NCBI RefSeq assembly: GCF_003991225.1
Contig: NZ_JTFC01000012.1
Span: forward strand, 20,351 to 84,350
Reading direction: 5' to 3'
Source: Candidatus Kurthia intestinigallinarum
Lineage (GTDB): Bacteria; Bacillota; Bacilli; Bacillales_A; Planococcaceae
Length of the DNA: 64,000 nucleotides
Shown piece after piece: positions 25,885 to 34,402 of this stretch. Each line of letters begins with the position of its first letter. Position 1 is the first letter of the stretch. Under the pieces are notes generated by a model. That model had not been told where the DNA came from and searched no databases. It was given only the letters and a program-made list of their open reading frames with translations. The position numbers were made by a program, and so were the translations under genes.

Positions 25885-27734
25885 TTATTTTCTAGCACTT
25901 CAATTTCTTCAATGATTTCTGCCTCTTGTGTTAAGACATACCATTCATTCACCCATTGCTCTAGTTGCTGCACCGTTTCTTTTTTCTTCGGCAGCTTCGC
26001 CGTTTTTAAATACCGTTGCACGGCACTATACGATACATTCGCTTCTTCCGCAATAACAGACAATGGAATATTTCGTACCTCTTTAATTTCTTTTAACATT
26101 TCAGGTGATAATGTACGACGTTCTTTTTCTTGCTTAGCCTCTGTATAAATTTCATTTGAAATCGTTTGAGGAATCAACAATTTACGATTTTCCTCTACAA
26201 CGACATCGGGTGGTAAAATAACGACTTGTACTTTCTGCCATTCATTTTTGTACCAATAACGCTGGTCGGCTATTTCTGCATCAGTAAATTGTGTTTCATA
26301 ATACCATGATTTAATAACCGAGTCCTGCATTAATTCATCCAATACGGTTTCAAGCTTTTCACGATTTTTCGAGCCCGTATAGCGTGGATTCAAGTCCATC
26401 GCATGATTTAAGGCTTCTACCGTAAATGGCTCCAATAAATCTTCTGTACGTACTTTCCATTCATAATTCAAAAAGCGAACAAGGCGCTTATGCGGTCGTT
26501 TTTGATAATAATTGTACTGAAATACTTTGTAATCTAGATAGCCAAATGCTTGCGTATTATCGGTTAAATAATATGCCAGTAATGACGATGGCTTAATCGT
26601 TAATGAATAAATCCCTTTTGCCTTACCAGTCTTTTTATCATACGCCATTTCAAGTGAACCGATTTGGAACATTGGCTGGAAATTCGTCAAATCATATTCT
26701 GTACGGTCTTCAAGGTTCGCCTCATTGACGATAATGAAATCATCATTTTCAACGGCAATCCACACACTTGATAATGCGGCTACACGTTGCATAATAGCAA
26801 AACGTTCACGTTCACGCGTTTTGAAATTTTGACGATACGGGTCCGCATATTTCAATTTCAAAGCCTCATCACTTTCAAAATGAATATAGCCTTCTGAATT
26901 TTTAGAGCTCACCATCCATAAGTATGAAATCAAATCGAATAAATCCGCTGATAATTCATCAAGTGACGTAATGGCAGACTCCATAAGTGAGAACCATACT
27001 TTCTTTTTCTCTACTGTATCAGCAGGGAGGCGCTGAATTTCTTCATTCGTCCTAATTTCTGCTTGCCCCTGTAAACTACCATCCATTCCAAGAATATCTT
27101 TTGAATACGTACCATTTTCATTTTTCGTGAAATCCGGTTTTGTTACTAAATCTCGCAAGATTTGAAATGTCGAGCTTGAATTTGAATATAAATGCTCTTT
27201 TTCAATAATGCGCTCAATCGGTTGCTCTAATTCAACATGTACTAAATCTGCAGGAATCTCTTCTTTTTGAATCATTTCGACCGCCTTTTTAACAAGCGGA
27301 TCAGAAATTTCTTTAATTTGTGATTCAACGAGCGACTTTTGTGTTTCTTTTTTGATTTTTTTTGGTGGTTCAGTCACTTTCGTAACAGGTTCTGCTTTTT
27401 TGACTGGCTTTTGTCGCGCTGAATCACTTTGCTTTAACAAAGGTTCAATTTTCATACGCACATATTCACTATTTTTCTCAACGCGTTCAATCAAAGTTGC
27501 CTTATTATAGGGCTGTAATTCAAAAAAGTCCTCATTAATGACTTTTAAAAGCTTCTTAAAGCTCGCAGACGATTCATATTCCTCGTCTACGCTTAACATA
27601 TAAGCATCTTCGGACCATTCAATTACTTGTTCTGGATAGCTCGCTACAAAATAGGGCTGCACAATTTCACAAATGGCTAGCGGCTTCCATTCTTTTTTGA
27701 TTAATAACGTTGGTGGCAACTGTTCATAATTCAT
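25881..27734 (-). CDS. Candidate replication initiator (Rep) of a large replicon
   Basis: A 617-aa protein starting ATG with AAGGCGG upstream. There is a ~125-residue N-terminal region, a lysine- and proline-rich linker (about 105-135), and then a central region (about 190-500) whose pattern (LFDLISYLWMVSSK, then TIKPSSLLAYYLTDN and YQKRPHKRLVRFLNYEW) is like tandem winged helices of plasmid initiators. A C-terminal helix-turn-helix follows (LSVIAEEANVSYSAVQRYLK near 565-585). It is divergent from the primase gene across an iteron array, the standard initiator position. The name is inferred from context more than from homology. Confidence 0.65.
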   Translation of the reverse strand: MNYEQLPPTLLIKKEWKPLAICEIVQPYFVASYPEQVIEWSEDAYMLSVDEEYESSASFKKLLKVINEDFFELQPYNKATLIERVEKNSEYVRMKIEPLLKQSDSARQKPVKKAEPVTKVTEPPKKIKKETQKSLVESQIKEISDPLVKKAVEMIQKEEIPADLVHVELEQPIERIIEKEHLYSNSSSTFQILRDLVTKPDFTKNENGTYSKDILGMDGSLQGQAEIRTNEEIQRLPADTVEKKKVWFSLMESAITSLDELSADLFDLISYLWMVSSKNSEGYIHFESDEALKLKYADPYRQNFKTRERERFAIMQRVAALSSVWIAVENDDFIIVNEANLEDRTEYDLTNFQPMFQIGSLEMAYDKKTGKAKGIYSLTIKPSSLLAYYLTDNTQAFGYLDYKVFQYNYYQKRPHKRLVRFLNYEWKVRTEDLLEPFTVEALNHAMDLNPRYTGSKNREKLETVLDELMQDSVIKSWYYETQFTDAEIADQRYWYKNEWQKVQVVILPPDVVVEENRKLLIPQTISNEIYTEAKQEKERRTLSPEMLKEIKEVRNIPLSVIAEEANVSYSAVQRYLKTAKLPKKKETVQQLEQWVNEWYVLTQEAEIIEEIEVLENK

Positions 27735-27812
27735 GATGTACCGCCTTTCTGAATCATTTCGTTACTTGTAGTATAGCAAATTATTCATATTCATGTAATT
27801 ATTCATAAATCA

Positions 27813-28349
27813 GCCACGAATGTCGCTCGATTTTGTTATTTTAATGTAATTCAGTTATTCAAATATGAACCACAAGTGTCGCTCGATTTCTATTCACCAT
27901 TCAACAATCAACCACGAATGTTGCTCAAAACCCAAAATTATTCAATTTTCAACCACAAGTGTCGCTCGAATTGTCAATTATTCATTTCCAGCCCATAAAT
28001 GCCACTCAAAATGATTCAATTATTCATTTCCGGCCCACAAGTGTCGCTCGATTTCCGCGACAGTCATTCATTTCTGGCCCACAAGTGTCGCTCAAAATTT
28101 TTTTTGGCCCACAAGTGTCGCTCGATTGAATTGTTCAAAAATGTGAATCGCGTCATATCAGTTATTCAAAAGGTTTTGGATTATTCATTTTTGGCCCACA
28201 AGTGTCGCTCGCCACAAGTGTCGCTCGCCACAAGTGTCGCTCGATTTCCTGTGGATAAGTCAAAAACTTTGTTATATCAAGGGTTCTTTAACGTTAAATT
28301 ATCCACAGAAATTATTCAATTCACTCAAAAAGTGGCCCACAAGTGTCGG
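27813..28349. other. Replication origin with about 12 iterons and two DnaA boxes
   Basis: Direct repeats of consensus CCACAAGTGTCGCTCGA occur at 27814, 27870, 27912, 27953, 27993, 28035, 28079, 28109, 28196, 28212, 28228 and 28336. Those at 27814, 27912 and 27993 are degenerate and the last is partial. Three copies (28196-28244) are perfectly tandem; the others are separated by spacers often containing ATTATTCATTT. Perfect DnaA boxes TGTGGATAA (28250-28258) and TTATCCACA (28299-28307) face each other just after the tandem block, with AT-rich DNA between. Rep and primase genes flank it divergently. Confidence 0.85.
28250..28307. promoter_or_regulatory. Inverted pair of perfect DnaA boxes
   Basis: TGTGGATAA and TTATCCACA, 40 nt apart, imply that host DnaA helps open the origin together with the iteron-binding initiator. 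Confidence 0.8.
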
Positions 28350-28483
28350 ATAAGGCCTCTTTTTACCATAAAAAAAAGTACCTTCAGCCCTTGTGGCTCT
28401 AAGGCTCAGAGAATTATTCAAAAATGATTATTCATTATTCACTGCGATTTTATTTATTATACTGAAATCGGAGGTGAAAGACT

Positions 28484-29992
28484 ATGAACATGGCAGCGAT
28501 TTATGAACAACTATTTAATGTATCTATTCATCGTTATAAACAAAAAAATTCAACTGCATCGCATTCATTACAAGAACTAGCAAACCAGGCAGAACAGCAT
28601 GCTGTACAGGGTGGCATTTTTGCGGTGCGTCAAAAAGAAGATTTTGCTTCAAATGGTGGCGTAAAGGGTATGATTTTAACATCGATTGAATCATTGCTTG
28701 TTCATAGTGCATCACTATCGCACTTTACACCGAATCCCTATGTGTCTTATCGCTATACAAATCATGCGCGAACACATGTGACGGGCTTTAGCGACGACCA
28801 TTTATTGCAAATCAATACATTTGTCGTGGATATTGATACGAAAAAGCATTCTGTTGAAGACATTTTGCTAACAACAATGGATAACAGCATCGGGCTACCA
28901 ACATTAATTATTGAATCACCACGCGGTTATCAATTGTACTTTATGCTTGAAACACCGTTTTACTTATCGACGGATAATAAAGCACGTAGTTTGCATATCG
29001 CAAAACGAATCGCACAAAATATTAAACAAAGTCTACGTGACATCGATGCCGATGAATATTGTAATGACTTTGGCTTTTTCCGTGTGCCAACCGAACAAAA
29101 TATTCGCTTCTGCCAATTGAATCACGTCTATAATATTGCCTCGCTAATTGATTGGTCGATACGCCAAGATGATAATATCGAACGACCGCTCTACATTCGT
29201 GGTCCAAAAGTGAATAATTTACGCTTAACTGAACAACCATGGTTCCAAGCAATTATTCAAACGAACAACATTCGTGGTCAAAAGGGTCAACTCGGTCGAA
29301 ACAATGCTATTTTCACGCTTGCACTTGCTTGCTATCACGATCAATGGTCATTTGAAAAAACGTATGATTTACTCGATGAGTGGAATTCAACGCTTCAATC
29401 ACCGCTAAAAGATAGTGAAGTGCGAACAATTTGTCGCTCAGCCTATTCAGGTAAATATAATGGGCCGCAAAAGATGTATATTGAACAGTTAATCGTTGAA
29501 TATGTTGATGCATCAATTGAATTACCGCAATTAGCTATTGGTAGCTGGTACAAGCATAAAAAAGAGCGCAAAGACCGCGTCCGTTCACATCTTGAGGAAT
29601 GGGAAGCAGATGTCATTGCGTTTATTGAAGCACGTACATCAATTGAAGAACCATTTGTTCAATTATCACAAAGTGAATTATGTCAGGCTTTAGGTATCGC
29701 CAAAAGTACACTGAATAAATTATTAAATGCATCATCAACAATTATTCGTAAAGTATCTGGTGCAGGACGTGGCGCTATTACACAATTTTCAACAACGACA
29801 TTATTCAAATCTTATTTAGTAACATCATTTATCGCCAATAAAAAATCATCAACATTTATTCCATTTGCAGCTGCACAGCTTTACACAATTATCGCACCAG
29901 TAGCACTTCTACCATTACTGTCATTTATTCACGAAACAGCATCTCAAATCGAACGAAGGCGAAGGCATCACTTATTGGTCCACAGTGCCTAA
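28484..29992 (+). CDS. Replicon primase of the archaeo-eukaryotic type with PriCT-1 domain
   Basis: A 502-aa protein. The N-terminal half has the catalytic pattern of AEP primases: D116-x-D118 in FVVDIDTK, then the glycine turn SPRGYQLYFML (145-155), and RVPTEQNIRFC further on. Residues ~255-325 (GRNNAIFTLALACY ... LLDEWN ... VRTICRSAYSGKY) are a PriCT-1 primase C-terminal domain. A C-terminal HTH-like segment (LSQSELCQALGIAKSTLNKLL) near 385-405 may bind DNA. It presumably primes replication from the adjacent iteron origin. ATCGGAGGTG precedes the ATG. Confidence 0.75.
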   Translation: MNMAAIYEQLFNVSIHRYKQKNSTASHSLQELANQAEQHAVQGGIFAVRQKEDFASNGGVKGMILTSIESLLVHSASLSHFTPNPYVSYRYTNHARTHVTGFSDDHLLQINTFVVDIDTKKHSVEDILLTTMDNSIGLPTLIIESPRGYQLYFMLETPFYLSTDNKARSLHIAKRIAQNIKQSLRDIDADEYCNDFGFFRVPTEQNIRFCQLNHVYNIASLIDWSIRQDDNIERPLYIRGPKVNNLRLTEQPWFQAIIQTNNIRGQKGQLGRNNAIFTLALACYHDQWSFEKTYDLLDEWNSTLQSPLKDSEVRTICRSAYSGKYNGPQKMYIEQLIVEYVDASIELPQLAIGSWYKHKKERKDRVRSHLEEWEADVIAFIEARTSIEEPFVQLSQSELCQALGIAKSTLNKLLNASSTIIRKVSGAGRGAITQFSTTTLFKSYLVTSFIANKKSSTFIPFAAAQLYTIIAPVALLPLLSFIHETASQIERRRRHHLLVHSA

Positions 29993-30017
29993 ACATATTT
30001 TAAGGTCATCTCTGGTT

Positions 30018-30033
30018 TGTTCCACGTGAAACA
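30018..30033. promoter_or_regulatory. Canonical chromosomal-type parS site
   Basis: TGTTCCACGTGAAACA fits the Spo0J/ParB consensus TGTTNCACGTGAAACA at every fixed position. It lies 26 nt after the primase stop and 156 nt before parA. No Spo0J-type ParB is encoded in the window. Confidence 0.85.
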
Positions 30034-30084
30034 TGTTTTACTATATTCAACCTGGTAGCACATTGATTTTTGAAAACATGGTAT

Positions 30085-30096
30085 ACTATGTATAGT
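30085..30096. promoter_or_regulatory. Palindrome upstream of parA, candidate autoregulatory operator
   Basis: ACTATGTATAGT is a perfect 12-bp palindrome overlapping a possible -10 (TATACT). RHH partition proteins commonly repress their own operon through such sites. Confidence 0.4.
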
Positions 30097-30189
30097 CCTA
30101 TAATGAGCTGTATAGCTTTATTTTATTAAGGTTTATACAAATTACGAATAGTTAAGAAATTATACAAATGTACATAGGAAGGTGCAATT

Positions 30190-31380
30190 ATGGCAATTAA
30201 ACTCTTTTTCGGAAATGTTAAAGGTGGCGTTGGTAAAACAACAATTACTGATATGACAGCCTATATATTAGCCACACAATATAATCAACGTGTTCTTGTT
30301 ATTGATTGTGACCATCAGGGGGATTCTACGGACTTCTTCTGTGATTATTTCAATATTGATTTAGGTATGGAGCAAGGACAGCATGGCTCTATGTTTACAA
30401 TTTATGATGCCATTCAAGATTATGCAAAGAACAATAATCCTGAAGCAATTCATAAAGCAATTGTTCCAGTGACGGATTCATTATCGTTTATTCCAGCTAA
30501 TTCATTGTTAGAAGAATTTTCAACATTCCTTTCTCGGATGAAAACAACAGAATCAATTCAGGGTACAACCTATATTCGTAATGTCCTTGAAACGATTGAG
30601 GATGATTATGATTTCATTTTATTTGATATTCCACCAAGTGCAGGACATCTTGTAACAAATGTTATTATCGCATCAGATTTTTATGTAGGGATTATGTCGA
30701 CGGAGAAAAAAGCATTCCGCAAGCTACAACCCTTCTTTGATATGTGTAATGAACATAGTGTACGTGCACAGCAATTTTTACAAGATTATGATGTTGCACA
30801 AAATTTAGGTGTCGTCATGTATTTTGTTACACAAAATCTACAAGAAGAAAAATATGTAGCCGATGCTGCGCAGGATTTTTTTGGGGATCTAATTTTTGAC
30901 TCAAAAATTCGTCGTGCAGATGTCGTTCGTGAACATGAACGCATGCCATCATTATTCTTTGAAGATACTGAGGAGAATCATGACTTCTTACAAATGTTTG
31001 AAGAGGTTACACAGGAATTATTAATTCGTATGCAGGCATTACCTGAAGATACAGTACGTGTCGCAACACAGGAAATTTTAATGCCATTACAAGAATATTT
31101 TACAGATGAACAGTTATTTCGCTTGAAAGAAGCCATTGAAGGTAAGGGATTACAAAATATCGAATCCCTCCGTTTACGAGGTTATAAATCAAGTGATCCG
31201 CGTAAAACATTACAAACGCATATGATTCGTCTATTTACAGGCTCTAAAGACGATGAGGCGTTATTTGAGCAACAATTCATTCAGTTAGAGAAATGGCTTG
31301 CAAAAGAGCCTACAGCATATAGTATTAGCGCGATGCAGCGTTTAATTCGTAAGCATCGTAAAGCGTTAGAGATTGTTTAG
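30190..31380 (+). CDS. parA: ParA-family partition ATPase
   Basis: A 396-aa protein. The deviant Walker A KGGVGKTT is at residues ~10-17, followed by VLVIDCDHQGDST (Walker A') and FILFDIPPSAG (Walker B region). No N-terminal HTH is present, so it is a type Ib-like short-N-terminus ParA, but with a ~140-residue C-terminal extension of unknown function that contains LRLRGYKSSDPRKTL. It moves the replicon by cycling on nucleoid DNA with its partner, most likely the next gene, 12 nt downstream. AGGAAGGTG precedes the ATG. Confidence 0.85.
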   Translation: MAIKLFFGNVKGGVGKTTITDMTAYILATQYNQRVLVIDCDHQGDSTDFFCDYFNIDLGMEQGQHGSMFTIYDAIQDYAKNNNPEAIHKAIVPVTDSLSFIPANSLLEEFSTFLSRMKTTESIQGTTYIRNVLETIEDDYDFILFDIPPSAGHLVTNVIIASDFYVGIMSTEKKAFRKLQPFFDMCNEHSVRAQQFLQDYDVAQNLGVVMYFVTQNLQEEKYVADAAQDFFGDLIFDSKIRRADVVREHERMPSLFFEDTEENHDFLQMFEEVTQELLIRMQALPEDTVRVATQEILMPLQEYFTDEQLFRLKEAIEGKGLQNIESLRLRGYKSSDPRKTLQTHMIRLFTGSKDDEALFEQQFIQLEKWLAKEPTAYSISAMQRLIRKHRKALEIV

Positions 31381-31392
31381 GAGGTGGCATTC

Positions 31393-31920
31393 ATGGCCGA
31401 TTGGTTAAAACCCAACACGTCATTGAATATTAAGAAAGTAAAACCTCAGGCTAAAAAAGATGATGAGGTTTCTTCAACACAAAATACATTAACGAAAAAA
31501 ATGTCAAAGCGTGAAATTCCAAATTTAAATTATCATGCAGAACGCCCACGTTATACATCAGATGTACGTCGCCCAATTGGCGTGTCTCCTGATACGAAAG
31601 ATGAAATCGCAGAAATTGCAGAAGACCATGATGTAAAATTTAATATGATGGTCGCGGTCTTAGCCTTATTTTTTGAGGATCATCAATCAGAGGAGCTTAT
31701 TGAAAAATATCGTCCTCATGCAGAAGATATTGCAAAAGCAACGACAACATCGCGTGCGATACACATTTATCCAAATATTTATCGCATGATCCGTCACAAT
31801 GCACGTGTGCATAAGCTAACGATTCGTGAATTATCACAAATGATGGTCGATGTTTATCGTGATCACCAAGGTGCAAGTCAGTTTACAGAATATGTTGACC
31901 GTTTTATGACAATGGATTAA
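31393..31920 (+). CDS. Tandem ribbon-helix-helix protein, candidate centromere-binding partner of ParA
   Basis: A 175-aa protein. The N-terminal ~55 residues are basic and disordered (many Lys/Arg), as in ParA-stimulating tails. Two segments each have a strand followed by two helices: RRPIGVSPDTKDEIAEIAED (about 59-100) and AIHIYPNIYRMIRHNA (about 118-155), consistent with two RHH folds in one chain. ATG at 31393 was chosen over GTG at 31384 for spacing from AGGAGG. Gene order parA-RHH matches type Ib partition operons. The binding site is unknown; the dispersed AT motif or the 30085 palindrome are candidates. Confidence 0.6.
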   Translation: MADWLKPNTSLNIKKVKPQAKKDDEVSSTQNTLTKKMSKREIPNLNYHAERPRYTSDVRRPIGVSPDTKDEIAEIAEDHDVKFNMMVAVLALFFEDHQSEELIEKYRPHAEDIAKATTTSRAIHIYPNIYRMIRHNARVHKLTIRELSQMMVDVYRDHQGASQFTEYVDRFMTMD

Positions 31921-31921
31921 T

Positions 31922-31965
31922 AAAAAAACACTTTTAAAGAGATTTTTCTTTGAAAGTGTTTTTTT
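31922..31965 (+). terminator. Terminator of the partition operon
   Basis: AAACACTTT pairs with AAAGTGTTT, followed by seven T. Confidence 0.8.
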
Positions 31966-32087
31966 ACGTTTATTTTACAATAATAAGTATAAAGTATAAA
32001 AAACGAAAAATAATAAGTAGTATATTTAGACTAATTAACTTATAATGAAGATATATAAAGCATATTTGTTAGAGGAGGGGTCTTAAA

Positions 32088-32636
32088 ATGATGCGAGCGA
32101 TTTCACAGGATTGCCTTACTTTTCAAACACCGCGTTTAGTTGTTAAACCAATGACACTAGAAGAGCAGCAATGTATTCATTATCATGCTTCTTCAGCTAC
32201 AAATGCATCTATCCCTTTAGGGGGACATTATTTAATTCAAGATACAGTTGAGTATATTACAGACATGTTAAAGAACGATAAACAAGTCTATTTATGGGGT
32301 ATTTATTTACAGCCAAACAATACATTAATTGGCAGTATTCATCTAAGTAATGTGAGTCAAATTCATCGGCATGCTCAGATTAGTTTTTTGTTGGCAGAGG
32401 ATTATTGGGGGCAGGGTTTTTCAACGGAGGCCGTGGCATGTGTCATTGACTTCGTATTTGATAAGCTTGGACTTAATAAATTACTAGCGAAATGTTTTAT
32501 TGAACATTATCCAACCCATCGTGTATTGCAGAAACTAAATATGAACATTGAGGGCATTTTAAAGCGTCATTTTTATTTAAATGGCATCTTTCATGATGTA
32601 ACGCTTTATGCGAAGTTCAATGAATCTTCGTTTTAA
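32088..32636 (+). CDS. GNAT acetyltransferase, RimJ/RimL-like
   Basis: A 182-aa protein with TPRLVVKPMTLEEQ at the N-terminus and the acetyl-CoA loop region DYWGQGFSTEA (about 104-114), then LGLNKLLAKCFIEHYPTHRVLQKLNM and EGILKRHFYLNG, the order typical of ribosomal-protein or small-molecule N-acetyltransferases. GAGGAGGGG precedes the ATG. It is monocistronic, with a strong bidirectional-looking terminator after it. Confidence 0.85.
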   Translation: MMRAISQDCLTFQTPRLVVKPMTLEEQQCIHYHASSATNASIPLGGHYLIQDTVEYITDMLKNDKQVYLWGIYLQPNNTLIGSIHLSNVSQIHRHAQISFLLAEDYWGQGFSTEAVACVIDFVFDKLGLNKLLAKCFIEHYPTHRVLQKLNMNIEGILKRHFYLNGIFHDVTLYAKFNESSF

Positions 32637-32688
32637 AAGGTATTTAAATACAATTTAAACGTTTTTTCTTTCATTTATGAAAAAAACA

Positions 32689-32736
32689 TAAAACCCCCTT
32701 TAAAACCTCTTAAAGAGGCTTTAAAGGGGGTTTTAT
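32689..32736. terminator. Bidirectional terminator between GNAT and TPR genes
   Basis: AAAACCCCCTTTAAA and TTTAAAGGGGGTTTT pair, with an inner CCTCTTAAAGAGG stem. Confidence 0.85.
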
Positions 32737-32768
32737 ATATCAAAATTTAGTTTTTACTTTTATCAAAT

Positions 32769-32779
32769 TATACAATTAT
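32769..32779 (+). repeat. Dispersed AT motif, exact core, at a gene 3' end
   Basis: TATACAATTAT preceded by TTTTATCAAAT; it runs into the stop codon of the TPR gene. Confidence 0.6.
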
Positions 32780-33564
32780 AAATAATGAATGAATATTGTC
32801 GATAATTCATTTAAAATATGCCGGCTGACATTTGGTGAAACGAGCAACATAGCTTCTTCATACAGCTTGTTAGAAGTTTTAAAATCATTGCGCAGCGCAT
32901 AAAGAGCAGAATTTAAAATTAAAAATGTGCCTTTCGATTTTAAATTTTGTTCAATTTGGGGTAATGATAAACAGTCCTCAATAATCATTTCAGCTGTTAT
33001 TAATTGCTTTTGTTCAATATAGCTTTGTGCTAACACACTATGAAGCGCAAAATACGTTGTTGCATCTAAATGAAGTAATTTTTGCACATAAATGCGGTCG
33101 ATAATATTGTAGTATTTCAAAACATGATTCACTTCTTCTAGGTGCATAAAGCATTCCATTAAATGTGCGTAGATTGAAATATAAATATTCGGATACTGTT
33201 GCTCAAAATCATGTTCTTCCATTTGTGCTAATAAGCGTAGTAGCGTTTTTTTCGCTTGTTCATAGTCTTGGTGAATTTTCATTTGCATCAATGCTGCCAC
33301 ATGAATAAATTTCAATCGCTCAAGCACACTTGGACTTTGTTGAATCAGCCGTTCGTAAAGTGCAAAACGGCGTTGTAAATTGTCATCATTGGCTAAGTTT
33401 GCATCGATATTTAAGGCAATATAGTAAAGGTAGCACTGCGCATCGACATCCTCTGACTGCTGTGCTAATAACAAATAATCGTCAATTAACAGGAGGGCCT
33501 CATGATAATGCGCAGCGCGAAATTTTGATGATACGTCTTTGAGCATTGTTTCAGTTAGAATCAT
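32776..33564 (-). CDS. TPR-like helical repeat protein
   Basis: A 262-aa protein composed almost wholly of paired helices about 34-40 residues long (for example FRAAHYHEALLLIDDYL, AKKTLLRLLAQMEEHDF and KQLITAEMIIEDCLSL), a TPR-type superhelix. The family resembles the peptide-binding part of Rap/PlcR/AimR proteins, but there is no N-terminal HTH and no phosphatase motif. A tethering or peptide-sensing role is possible. GAAGGTGTG precedes the ATG. Confidence 0.55.
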   Translation of the reverse strand: MILTETMLKDVSSKFRAAHYHEALLLIDDYLLLAQQSEDVDAQCYLYYIALNIDANLANDDNLQRRFALYERLIQQSPSVLERLKFIHVAALMQMKIHQDYEQAKKTLLRLLAQMEEHDFEQQYPNIYISIYAHLMECFMHLEEVNHVLKYYNIIDRIYVQKLLHLDATTYFALHSVLAQSYIEQKQLITAEMIIEDCLSLPQIEQNLKSKGTFLILNSALYALRNDFKTSNKLYEEAMLLVSPNVSRHILNELSTIFIHYL

Positions 33565-33652
33565 AATTACACACCTTCAATTTTAAAATGTGACAAAGTA
33601 TTGACTATGCTCATTATAGAGACTTATGAAAATGAAAGTAAAGTCTCAACTA

Positions 33653-34402
33653 TTATTCTTTTGGTACAAAGACAATTTCATGCCAGGCACTACAGTAATG
33701 ATAGCCTTGTTTAGCGTACATTTCGCGCGGCGTATCTTCGCCATCTGCCACAAGTAAAATTGTTTGCTCTGTATGCTGATTCATAACAAATTGCTGCATG
33801 GTTGAGCCAATTCCACGTCGTTGCATGGAATCGATGATAACGAAGCTATCTAGCTCTACCGTATCAGCTGTTAAAAATAATAGTAATGAACCAACAATTT
33901 GCCCATCAAGTAAAGCAACAACAAATTGAATTGATGAGTCGTTAAATTGTTTTTTGAGTAGATGCTGTTTCTCTGTGGCAAAAATTTCGCCATATGTGAG
34001 GTCAGTCATATATTGGAATGCCAAAAAAGAAGGAAACAATGCGTCATCTACATACTGGATAACTACCTCCTCATTAAAGGAGGAGCCATTAAATTCAATC
34101 GGCAACATCGCGTATAATTCAAGTGAGCCAACGACATAGTGTTGTGCTTCAATATAGGCGAGCAATGCAGTTGGAAGTTGCTGATTTTCCGGAAACAGAA
34201 AACGGCGATGCTTCATCTGATGTGTCTGATGAAAATCAAGTTGTTTTTGTTCGTAATATTGAAACTCTGCTAGCGTTGGCATGTGCTTAAAGAGCATAAA
34301 ATTACTGTTATAGCGAGATGGCATTTCAGCATCATAATAATGCTTTATAATAGAATCCTCCTCATACAGAGGTGCATCTATATATGTATCTTTAAAATTC
34401 AA
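33653..34402 (-). CDS. GNAT acetyltransferase, second of a coupled NUDIX-GNAT pair
   Basis: A 249-aa protein. The C-terminal 120 residues are a GNAT domain with VVALLDGQIVGSLLLFL, then the strand VELDSFVIIDSMQRRGIGSTM, carrying the Q/RxxGxG/A acetyl-CoA motif, and EMYAKQGYHYC. The N-terminal ~110 residues are a second, degenerate GNAT-like half. The TTG start at 34402 (AGAGGTGG 6 nt upstream) overlaps the end of the NUDIX gene by 11 nt, so translation is coupled. Confidence 0.8.
   Translation of the reverse strand: MNFKDTYIDAPLYEEDSIIKHYYDAEMPSRYNSNFMLFKHMPTLAEFQYYEQKQLDFHQTHQMKHRRFLFPENQQLPTALLAYIEAQHYVVGSLELYAMLPIEFNGSSFNEEVVIQYVDDALFPSFLAFQYMTDLTYGEIFATEKQHLLKKQFNDSSIQFVVALLDGQIVGSLLLFLTADTVELDSFVIIDSMQRRGIGSTMQQFVMNQHTEQTILLVADGEDTPREMYAKQGYHYCSAWHEIVFVPKE

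Noticed and set aside
27813..28349. Possible CRISPR array
   Set aside because: The repeats are 17 bp, with irregular and very short or zero spacers (three are directly tandem) and no cas genes.
27999..28427. A 142-residue open frame with repeated HKCRS-type units across the iterons
   Set aside because: It is the translation of the iteron repeats; there is no ribosome-binding site, and repeat spacing and DnaA boxes explain the region as an origin.
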